Below are positions 1-6,107 of a DNA stretch of 8,648 nucleotides, piece by piece (position 1 is the first letter of the stretch; every line of letters starts with the position of its first letter). This stretch comes from JAWKWH01 sp041582695. Its GTDB lineage: Bacteria; Pseudomonadota; Alphaproteobacteria; Rhizobiales; Rhizobiaceae. The stretch spans positions 1-8,648 of the forward strand of contig JBFIBB010000149.1 of the NCBI GenBank assembly GCA_041582695.1, read 5' to 3'. A program made the position numbers and the translations under genes. The notes under the pieces are model-generated. The model saw only the letters and a program-made list of their open reading frames with translations, was not told where the DNA came from and made no database searches.

Positions 1-449
1 GAAAGCGCAATCGCGGGGATGTTGACCGTTGCGGCCGCCATCAGCAAAGCCGGCGTGGTCTTGTCGCAGCCGATGTTCAGCACCACGCCGTCGAGCGGGT
101 ATCCGTATAGCGTCTCGACAAGGCTGAGATAGGCCAGGTTGCGGTCGAGCGCCGCGGTTGGCCGCTTGCCGGTCTCCTGGATGGGGTGCACGGGAAACTC
201 GAACGCAATGCCACCGGCCGACACAATGCCGTCGCGAACCCGCTTGGCGAGTTCGATATGATGCCGGTTGCAAGGGGAAAGATCCGATCCGGTCTGCGCA
301 ATGCCGATAAGCGGCTTGCCCGATTGCAGTTCTTCGCGCGTTATTCCGTAATTGAGATACCGCTCGATATAGAGCGCGGTCATGCCCGGATTGCCGGGAT
401 TGTCGAACCAGGCCTGCGACCTGAGTTGCGTCTTGTTCTTTTTTGTCAT
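1..449 (-). CDS. IlvD/Edd-family dehydratase, probably sugar-acid (pentonate) dehydratase, C-terminus beyond window
   Basis: These 149 N-terminal residues, read by me from the minus strand, belong to the IlvD/Edd family of Fe-S, Mg-dependent dehydratases. The family removes water from dihydroxy acids to give 2-keto-3-deoxy acids (sugar acids) or 2-keto acids (branched-chain amino acid synthesis). The segment RSQAWFDNP (10-18), IAQTGSDLSPCNRHH (50-64), EFPVHPI (84-90), RPTAALDRNL (96-105) and GCDKTTP (127-133) fit the L-arabinonate/D-xylonate dehydratase branch better than biosynthetic IlvD. Cys60 and Cys128 occupy the places of the first two cluster-ligand cysteines in that branch; the third Cys and the catalytic Ser lie off the window. 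The family is about 570-600 residues long, so roughly a quarter is visible. The ATG at 449-447 is preceded by GGAAA (455-459) at 5 bases. The exact substrate (arabinonate, xylonate, other aldonate) cannot be told from this part. The family call is secure. Confidence 0.9.
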   Translation of the reverse strand, partial: MTKKNKTQLRSQAWFDNPGNPGMTALYIERYLNYGITREELQSGKPLIGIAQTGSDLSPCNRHHIELAKRVRDGIVSAGGIAFEFPVHPIQETGKRPTAALDRNLAYLSLVETLYGYPLDGVVLNIGCDKTTPALLMAAATVNIPAIAL

Positions 450-575
450 TTCCGTTTCCAATAATGGTCAGGCGAATGGTTATGGCATGAAGCGGCCACC
501 CGCAAGCCCAATGGACAGCGCAATGAAGCTGATGTAACCGATGAGCAAATCGACCAGCCAATCGAGGATCCGAAC
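450..575. promoter_or_regulatory. Divergent intergenic region between dehydratase and CoxG-like genes
   Basis: These 126 bases separate two divergently transcribed starts and so must hold promoters or leaders for both. I see no convincing -35/-10 pair, operator palindrome or riboswitch. On the minus strand, 480-575 reads as a hydrophobic peptide ending in TAA 30 bases before the dehydratase start; see the findings for a possible gene remnant. Confidence 0.4.
564..568 (+). promoter_or_regulatory. Ribosome binding site of the CoxG-like gene
   Basis: GAGGA lies 7 bases before the ATG at 576. It decides in favour of this start over the in-frame ATG at 588, which has no purine-rich element at a suitable distance. 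Confidence 0.6.
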
Positions 576-1025
576 ATGGCCGTGAACATGGATGGTGAGG
601 AGCGTATCGAAGCTCCGATTCAGAAAGTATGGGAGGCGTTGAACGACCCGGTGGTTCTGAAACAGTGCATTCCGGGGTGCGAAGCGCTTGAAATGAAATC
701 GCCGACCGAAATGGCCGCGACGGTTTCCTTGAAGATCGGCCCGATCAAGGCAAAATTCGCCGGCGAAGTGGAACTGAAGAACCTCAACCCGCCGCACTCC
801 TACACGATCGCAGGCGAGGGCAAGGGCGGTGTGGCGGGCTTTGCCAAGGGCGGCGCCGACGTAACCCTGGTCGAGGACGGACCCGGCGCGACGATCCTGA
901 CCTATACCGCAAAGGCCGATGTCGGCGGCAAGATGGCCCAGCTCGGAAGCCGGCTCATTCAATCGACCGCCAAGAAACTTGCCGGAAAATTCTTCAGCGA
1001 TTTCAACAGCAAGGTCAGCGGCTGA
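576..1025 (+). CDS. CoxG-like SRPBCC-family protein (carbon monoxide dehydrogenase subunit G family)
   Basis: This 149-residue protein is a single SRPBCC (START/Bet v1-like) domain of the CoxG family. Diagnostic segments are EERIEAPIQKVWEALNDP (8-25), LKQCIPGCEALE (28-39), IGPIKAKFAGEVEL (54-67), GEGKGGVAGFAKGGA (80-94) and the C-terminal GSRLIQSTAKKLAGKFF (124-140). In Oligotropha-type cox clusters, CoxG helps attach CO dehydrogenase to the membrane. Many short homologues accompany other molybdenum hydroxylases or stand alone, and their ligand is unknown. The C-terminal membrane anchor found in longer CoxG proteins is absent: the protein ends about 10 residues after the last domain helix, so a soluble cytoplasmic location is expected. 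The start at 576 has a GAGGA site at 7 bases. No hydroxylase subunits (coxLMS-like) are visible in the window. The family is secure; the cellular role is not. Confidence 0.9.
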   Translation: MAVNMDGEERIEAPIQKVWEALNDPVVLKQCIPGCEALEMKSPTEMAATVSLKIGPIKAKFAGEVELKNLNPPHSYTIAGEGKGGVAGFAKGGADVTLVEDGPGATILTYTAKADVGGKMAQLGSRLIQSTAKKLAGKFFSDFNSKVSG

Positions 1026-1028
1026 AAG

Positions 1029-1823
1029 TTACGATCTGCGCCTGTAGTTGGCCGGACGTTTTTCCAGGAACGCCGTCACGCCTTCCTTGTAGTCGTCGGA
1101 CATTCCGGCTTCGCGCTGCAGTTTGCGTTCCAGTTCCAGTTGTTCCTCGAGAGTATTTGCAGACGCGGCATGGATCGCCCGTTTGGTCAGTGCAAAGGCG
1201 TGCGACGGACCATCAGCCAGGGTTCTTGCAAGCGCATGCGCCTCTTCAATCAACCGCTCATCCTCGACCGAACGCCAGATCAGGCCCCATTCGGCAGCCT
1301 GATCCGCCGAAAGCGGCTGAGCGGTCAGCGCCAGCGCCTTGGCGCGCGCCTCGCCCAGCAGCCTGGTGAGCCAGTACGTGCCGCCGGAATCAGGCACCAG
1401 TCCGATTTTCGAGAAGGCCTGGATGAATTTCGCCGATTTGGCGGCGATAACGATATCGGTCGAAAAGGCAATGTTCGCCCCGGCACCGGCGGCTACCCCG
1501 TTGACGGCGGCGATGATGATCTTGTTCATCGAGCGAAATCTGCGAACCAGCGGATTGTACAGCGTTTCGAGTGTATGCCCCAGATCTGGCCGCTCGCCGG
1601 AAACCGACGGGTCGCGGTCGGACAGGTCCTGTCCGGCGCAAAAGCCGCGGCCCGCTCCGGTGAGAACGATGACACGGCAATCCTCGTCTGCCTCCAGTTC
1701 GTCGAGCGCCTCGCGCAGCTTCGCATGCAGCTCGGCCGTGAACGCGTTCAGCCGGTCGGGCCGATTAAGGGTGAGCACCGCATATCCATCGTGGCGTTCA
1801 AGCAACAGTACCGGGTCCGGCAT
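1029..1823 (-). CDS. paaG: Enoyl-CoA hydratase/isomerase family protein, PaaG-like (epoxydihydrophenylacetyl-CoA isomerase)
   Basis: This 264-residue crotonase-fold enzyme closely follows PaaG, which isomerises ring-1,2-epoxyphenylacetyl-CoA to its oxepin in aerobic phenylacetate breakdown. PaaG-type landmarks are LNRPDRLNAF (19-28), LTGAGRGFCAGQDLSDR (54-70), YNPLVRRF (89-96), VNGVAAGAGANIAF (107-120), FSKIGLVPDSGGT (137-149) and EGVTAFLEKR near the C-terminus. The two oxyanion-hole stretches are GFCAGQDL and NGVAAGAG. By hand alignment to rat enoyl-CoA hydratase, both hydratase glutamates are replaced (Asn117, Phe137) and Asp145 is the remaining acid, as in PaaG, which argues for an isomerase rather than a hydratase. 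Length matches E. coli PaaG (262). No other paa gene is visible, so a role in a different acyl-CoA pathway is possible. The gene follows the barrel gene by 83 bases on the same strand, but a strong ribosome site suggests independent expression. Confidence 0.85.
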   Translation of the reverse strand: MPDPVLLLERHDGYAVLTLNRPDRLNAFTAELHAKLREALDELEADEDCRVIVLTGAGRGFCAGQDLSDRDPSVSGERPDLGHTLETLYNPLVRRFRSMNKIIIAAVNGVAAGAGANIAFSTDIVIAAKSAKFIQAFSKIGLVPDSGGTYWLTRLLGEARAKALALTAQPLSADQAAEWGLIWRSVEDERLIEEAHALARTLADGPSHAFALTKRAIHAASANTLEEQLELERKLQREAGMSDDYKEGVTAFLEKRPANYRRRS

Positions 1824-1828
1824 GGAAA

Positions 1829-1834
1829 CTCCTC
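1829..1834 (-). promoter_or_regulatory. Ribosome binding site of the PaaG-like gene
   Basis: GAGGAG on the minus strand ends 5 bases before the ATG at 1823-1821. This near-consensus site fixes the start. Confidence 0.75.
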
Positions 1835-1906
1835 GTTATACGGCGCAATCGGTCGTCGCGACTGTCGCACGCCTCCGCGCCGTGTTCAAACCGATATGGG
1901 AAAATT

Positions 1907-4900
1907 TCAGAACTTGCCGATGGCGTTGATAAACACACCCTGATCGTCGAATGTCAGGTCCCGTAGATCGTCGGAGAAGCGCCCGAAATTGTAGCCGACG
2001 CCGATCTTGAAATTGTCGCCGAAATGCCGGTACACCGCGACCAGCGCACCGAAATCTGTCGTATCCTGCCCCGGTATGTGCATGACGCGGGCTTCCAGCA
2101 GCGCATCCCAGTTCTTCACCACATGCAGGTCGGCTCTCACGATGCCGAGATGAGCGATCGACTGCTCCCACCTGGTGCCGCCACGGTCCCGTACCTCGCC
2201 GATGCGAACGCCGTACTTGCCGCCGATCGATAGCCAAGGCAGCAAATCGTAGGTCGCATCGGCGGACAGAATGTGACTGCGCTGCGCCGGCCCGAGCAAA
2301 TCGCCGGAAACATTGACCTGATTTGGACCGGGCAGATCGTAGAGGTACGTATATTTGAACAATGCGTTGAGGCGATCGTTGTCGATTGGCCGGTAAGCGT
2401 AACCGACGGACGCCTCGAGATAGTTTCCGTCCCGGAAATTGGACCCCGCGCCATCCGAGAACACCGTGTCCAGTTTCGCTATTAGGCGCCAGTTTTCGCT
2501 CGTCCGCCATTCAAGTCCGGCGGCAAACAGCCATGTGTCGCGGTCGCGTGTGCCATCTGCGGAATCCTCGATCCGCGCCTCGCCGCGCATCCTGGCGGCA
2601 ATGCCGGCGTCTTCATCATTGTAGGAGACTGACATCGAAAACGCCTTGCGGTCGAAATCGCTACGCTCCAGCCCTGTGGCGGGATCGATTGATGAATCGT
2701 TGATCCGCGCCATCTCAATGCCACCGTTCACCGTCCAGATTGCATCGGGCGTATAGATGACGCCATAGGTTTGCGTCAGCGAGCGGCGCCGGCCGAATAT
2801 GTCGAAATTGTTCTCGGTGTAGGCGGATATCGTATCGTTCATCTTGCGTTTGGCGCCAACGACCAGCGTTCCGTGATCGTCGCCGACCAAGGCGTAGCTG
2901 CCAGTATCGGTGAGCGACCGGTCGGGATCGAGTTCGTAACCCAGATAGTAGTGATCGTCGGCGGTCGGATCGTAAGTGAGTGCGGCGAGCGCCCCGATGC
3001 CGGTGGTGCCGTATGACACTTCTCCGGTAACCCCGACCTTTTCCGTGAGCTTGAACTCCGTTCCAACGCCCACCCGGTCATTGGCGAAGATGTCCCCTGA
3101 TTTATCGACCGTTCCCTGGCCGAACACATAAACCATCACGTCGTCGTCATGCCTGTATTCGAGCCTGACGCCAAGATCCGTGCGCGAGCCGTTGTAGCCG
3201 GTCTTCAGCGTGCCCGGCGTGTTTAGACGCGCGTGTTCGACGCCGACCGCCAGCTTCCAGCGCTCATCGAACTTAAACTCGACGGAAGCGGAGCCGAGAC
3301 GCTTTTGCTTGCCGGTCGCGTCTTGGAAATCGTCATATTCGAGCCTCAGCGATGTCCGCTCGGTCAGATCGATCTGTCCATGGGCGCCCCAGATGCGCTG
3401 GTCGATGTTGACCTGTTCGGCGAGCGTAGCAAATCCCGCTTCCTTTTCCTCGTAATAGCCGCCGATGGAGCCTGTCAGCCGGTCGCCGGTGATTTCGCCA
3501 AGCGAGGCGTTGGCACGAAGACGCCAGCCCTTCGCCGCGACGCCCTTCGTTCCGGGCGTCGGCGTATCGCTGATGCTGATGCCGCCATCGGTCGAAAACG
3601 AACTGGAAAATCCCGGACCGTCAGAGACGGCGAACTCGGCTTCCAGATAGGTCTGGTCCGACATGCGAAGCTGCACGTCGGCGCCGTAGGCGATCTGGTC
3701 CGCGCCGCCGGTCTTTTCGTTCATTCCCGTCGCGCCGATCCGCACGTGCTCGCCCAACCAGTGCTGCACCCGTCCGCCATAGACATAGCCGTCGACATCA
3801 CCGGCCGCCGGGGTGAATTCGTATTGTACGATCAGAAAGAGGTCCTGGCCGTCCAGCGCACCGTCGCGCACAGGACCCGAACCGCCCGTCATCGACGAAA
3901 GCGGCTTCGACAGGATGATCACACCCTGAATCGCGTCGAACTCGTAATCCTTGCCGTATTGAAGCCGGCGTCTTTCGATCACGGCCCCGGTCGTGCTGTC
4001 GCGCACTTCCACGGTCACGGTTTCCGAGCCGGCCACAACATCTTGATATTTCAGGAAATATGCCGATCCGCCGGTTCCTCGGAACACATCGCGCTGGGGT
4101 AGCGTGCCCGGTTGCGCAGCATAAGCGGTAACTTCCGTGCGCCGTTCGCCGAACGAGGTTGTCGCCTCGGAGCGGTAGACCCCGTTGGCGCCGTACAGAG
4201 CCCGGTCGGAGCGCATCAACTCGGTGCCGTTGATTGTGGTCTTGTAGTTGCCCCACATGACATGGCTGTCACCGCGTTCGAGCCTGACGTAAAATTTGCC
4301 CCGCGTCGGAGCATCTTCGATCGTCGTCGAATCGTCGCCGTAGACGGGATAGTAGTCATCGGGATCGAGTCTGCGTAACAGATCGCGGGCGTTCTTTTCG
4401 TCGAAACCATCGAACAGGCTGCGCAATTCCCCTTCTCCGGTATCGGCGGCCGCAGTCAGCAATGTCCGGCCCTTGATCTTGCCTTTGAGATAGAAGGCCA
4501 GCCTGCCCTTGGTGTAGACGCCATCGAACTCGCCGGGCCTGACGGTCTCGATGCCCGGATCGCCGTCGCGGTATCCGACCGTCACATCGGCAAGTCCGAC
4601 ATAGAACCAGTCATTGGCGGGAATGCTGATTGCGCGCTCGAATTGGACACCGCCCGCTTCGCCGCCGTCGACCGTCACATCTACCGAATGTTCGCCGGCC
4701 GGCAGGATGCGCTGGATAACAAAAGAGTTCTTGCGGTCTACCGGAACCGCTTCGCCCAAGATCCAGACATCGTAACCGGGAGGCACATCCTTGCCGTAAA
4801 CGGTTACCGAGCCGCCACGAACCGGAATATTGCGTTTTGCAGTCCTGTCCTCGCCGTAGCCTGGTGCAATCGCGTCGTCCGCACGGTCGTGCCCGTCGGT

Positions 4901-5995
4901 AAAGCGGACCGTACGCGCCAGCGTCAACGGCGCGGTTTCGTCGAAGCGGCCCTCCGCATCGTAGACGCGCAGCACATATTCGTAGTCGGCCGGGCCGTCC
5001 GATGGCATCTTCCAGAACGCGATGCCGTTTATGTCGACCGGTATGATTGCAGCGGGCCGTCCGGCGTACTTGTCGTCCCTGGCGGTTATCCAGATTTCGG
5101 CACGGTTGATGTATGCCGGATAGTTCGATGTGGCGAGGAAGCTGATCTGTTCGCCGGCCCGATAGGCCCTACGCGCGGGCGTGGTCGATACGTTCAGCGC
5201 CGGTTCCGCTTCAAGGCCGTCGTACTTGACCTGGATATCCATCGCTTCGAGCGCTGGATTGGCTGCCGCCCCCGTGTTTGCCGGCTGGTCGGTGCCGGCA
5301 ACATGCTCGCCGTCGACGCTGATGGAAAACAGGATCTCCGGATCGATGTTCGGGTTTTCAGCCGGCTTGGGAATCCCATGGGCTGATTTTGTCTCCACGC
5401 GCTTTTCGGCGATCTTAACGGCTTTCGGTGCGACCGTTGGTTTCTCAGGCTCAGATTCGACGCTTCCCACAATGAGATTTGCATCGGGCTCTTCTTCCAT
5501 TTCGGCGGCCGGTGTAATTACCGAAGCTACTCGCTCTGCCTTTGCCGGTTTTGGAGCTGGCGCGACACTGGCCGCCAAATCCACAATTTCCCGAGCTGAC
5601 GAACCGGGCTCGTCGCCATCGCCGTCCGCTATCTGCAGGATCGGGCGATATATCTCCACAAATACCGGCAGCGAACCGGCAATGCGTTCCGATCCGACGC
5701 CAAGTGGTGCCAATACTGCGCGATTTTCGGCCGCTGATCCTACCGGCTCGACCTCGGCGGGCGGATTTGCCTGTTCGAGCGGATCGGATTGCTGCTTCTC
5801 GTGTTCTTTCAAACGGTCGCCCTTCGGCGCCGTTTTTCCCTGGATCGAAATCGTGAACGCGGATTCGCTGCCTTCAAGGGCGGCTTTGCCGGCAGGAGCG
5901 TAAATCAGAAGGGAAGAGAATATGGCGGCGGCAAGCGTCGAAGTTACGCCTGTTAACCTGTGTTCGGACCGAATCCCCCGCCTTGCGCGGGGCAT
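1907..5995 (-). CDS. Large secreted outer-membrane beta-barrel protein with N-terminal Ig-like domains, function unknown
   Basis: The product is 1362 residues counted from the ATG at 5995. A Sec signal peptide is visible: basic n-region 1-13, hydrophobic core 14-34, likely cleavage after GKA (residue 38). A Pro/Glu/Ala/Lys-rich, probably disordered linker covers about 68-216. Two beta-rich Ig/FlgD-like domains follow (about 253-366 and 389-461). A highly conserved-looking block spans 462-701 with DPDDYYPVYGDDSTT (544-558), FYVRLERGDSHVMWGN (568-583) and a G-x-DYE-x-D element near 681-687. From about 732 to the end the sequence alternates short amphipathic strands rich in Tyr, Phe and Gly with charged turns, and the last residue is Phe (NAIGKF), the usual signal for BAM-dependent barrel insertion. 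The size suggests a barrel of many strands, but no TonB box or plug domain is evident. A TTG at 6022 would add 9 residues; I prefer the ATG because it gives a normal-length n-region. The partner is the upstream surface gene. Transport, adhesion or anchoring roles are all open. Confidence 0.8.
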   Translation of the reverse strand: MPRARRGIRSEHRLTGVTSTLAAAIFSSLLIYAPAGKAALEGSESAFTISIQGKTAPKGDRLKEHEKQQSDPLEQANPPAEVEPVGSAAENRAVLAPLGVGSERIAGSLPVFVEIYRPILQIADGDGDEPGSSAREIVDLAASVAPAPKPAKAERVASVITPAAEMEEEPDANLIVGSVESEPEKPTVAPKAVKIAEKRVETKSAHGIPKPAENPNIDPEILFSISVDGEHVAGTDQPANTGAAANPALEAMDIQVKYDGLEAEPALNVSTTPARRAYRAGEQISFLATSNYPAYINRAEIWITARDDKYAGRPAAIIPVDINGIAFWKMPSDGPADYEYVLRVYDAEGRFDETAPLTLARTVRFTDGHDRADDAIAPGYGEDRTAKRNIPVRGGSVTVYGKDVPPGYDVWILGEAVPVDRKNSFVIQRILPAGEHSVDVTVDGGEAGGVQFERAISIPANDWFYVGLADVTVGYRDGDPGIETVRPGEFDGVYTKGRLAFYLKGKIKGRTLLTAAADTGEGELRSLFDGFDEKNARDLLRRLDPDDYYPVYGDDSTTIEDAPTRGKFYVRLERGDSHVMWGNYKTTINGTELMRSDRALYGANGVYRSEATTSFGERRTEVTAYAAQPGTLPQRDVFRGTGGSAYFLKYQDVVAGSETVTVEVRDSTTGAVIERRRLQYGKDYEFDAIQGVIILSKPLSSMTGGSGPVRDGALDGQDLFLIVQYEFTPAAGDVDGYVYGGRVQHWLGEHVRIGATGMNEKTGGADQIAYGADVQLRMSDQTYLEAEFAVSDGPGFSSSFSTDGGISISDTPTPGTKGVAAKGWRLRANASLGEITGDRLTGSIGGYYEEKEAGFATLAEQVNIDQRIWGAHGQIDLTERTSLRLEYDDFQDATGKQKRLGSASVEFKFDERWKLAVGVEHARLNTPGTLKTGYNGSRTDLGVRLEYRHDDDVMVYVFGQGTVDKSGDIFANDRVGVGTEFKLTEKVGVTGEVSYGTTGIGALAALTYDPTADDHYYLGYELDPDRSLTDTGSYALVGDDHGTLVVGAKRKMNDTISAYTENNFDIFGRRRSLTQTYGVIYTPDAIWTVNGGIEMARINDSSIDPATGLERSDFDRKAFSMSVSYNDEDAGIAARMRGEARIEDSADGTRDRDTWLFAAGLEWRTSENWRLIAKLDTVFSDGAGSNFRDGNYLEASVGYAYRPIDNDRLNALFKYTYLYDLPGPNQVNVSGDLLGPAQRSHILSADATYDLLPWLSIGGKYGVRIGEVRDRGGTRWEQSIAHLGIVRADLHVVKNWDALLEARVMHIPGQDTTDFGALVAVYRHFGDNFKIGVGYNFGRFSDDLRDLTFDDQGVFINAIGKF

Positions 5996-6000
5996 GCCCC
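5976..6000 (-). promoter_or_regulatory. GC-rich inverted repeats over the start codon of the barrel gene
   Basis: GGGGCATGCCCC (5989-6000) is a perfect 12-base palindrome containing the ATG. Overlapping it, CCCCGC and GCGGGG (5987-5992 and 5976-5981, loop of 5) can form a hairpin in the mRNA directly after the ATG. A GAGGGG stretch sits only 1 base before the ATG. Start-codon masking is possible; this is inference from pairing alone. Confidence 0.35.
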
Positions 6001-6069
6001 TCGATCTATCCGCCCAAAACAAATTAAGACCCGCTTTTTCAAATCGAGTCCGAGTCTTTAATGTTTATG

Positions 6070-6085
6070 GTTAATGGCGCGTTAA
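6070..6085 (-). promoter_or_regulatory. Putative CtrA-binding box upstream of the barrel gene
   Basis: The minus strand reads TTAACGCGCCATTAAC, an exact match to the CtrA consensus TTAA-N7-TTAAC. CtrA is the alphaproteobacterial cell-cycle response regulator. The box lies in the 112 bases between the stop of the upstream gene (6108) and the ATG at 5995, with its nearest edge about 75 bases from that ATG. Further TTAA tetramers occur at 6058-6061 and 6024-6027, but not at the required spacing. I could not identify a confident -10 element. Confidence 0.55.
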
Positions 6086-6107
6086 TTTGTGACGAGAGGT
6101 TGCAATA

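Noticed and set aside
480..962. Open minus-strand frame of 160 codons opposite the CoxG-like gene
   Set aside because: Beyond 575 it mirrors a convincing SRPBCC gene and shows no recognisable domain; only the short tail at 480-575 is worth separate mention.
1824..1906. Intrinsic terminator after the barrel gene
   Set aside because: Short inverted repeats such as GCGAC-T-GTCGC (1858-1868) exist, but loops are too small and no T-tract follows on the minus strand.
1140..1943. Open plus-strand frame of 267 codons opposite the PaaG-like gene
   Set aside because: It is Arg/Gln-rich, lacks any domain and runs across the well-supported isomerase gene and the intergenic gap.
3233..5903. Long plus-strand frames (3233-4102, 4643-5386, 5181-5903) opposite the barrel gene
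   Set aside because: They are antisense to a continuous 1362-residue protein with clear secretion and barrel features, and their products show no domain structure.
6023..6107. Recent frameshift splitting a single fused surface gene
   Set aside because: The gap is AT-rich, holds stop codons and a regulator box, and the downstream product begins with its own signal peptide.
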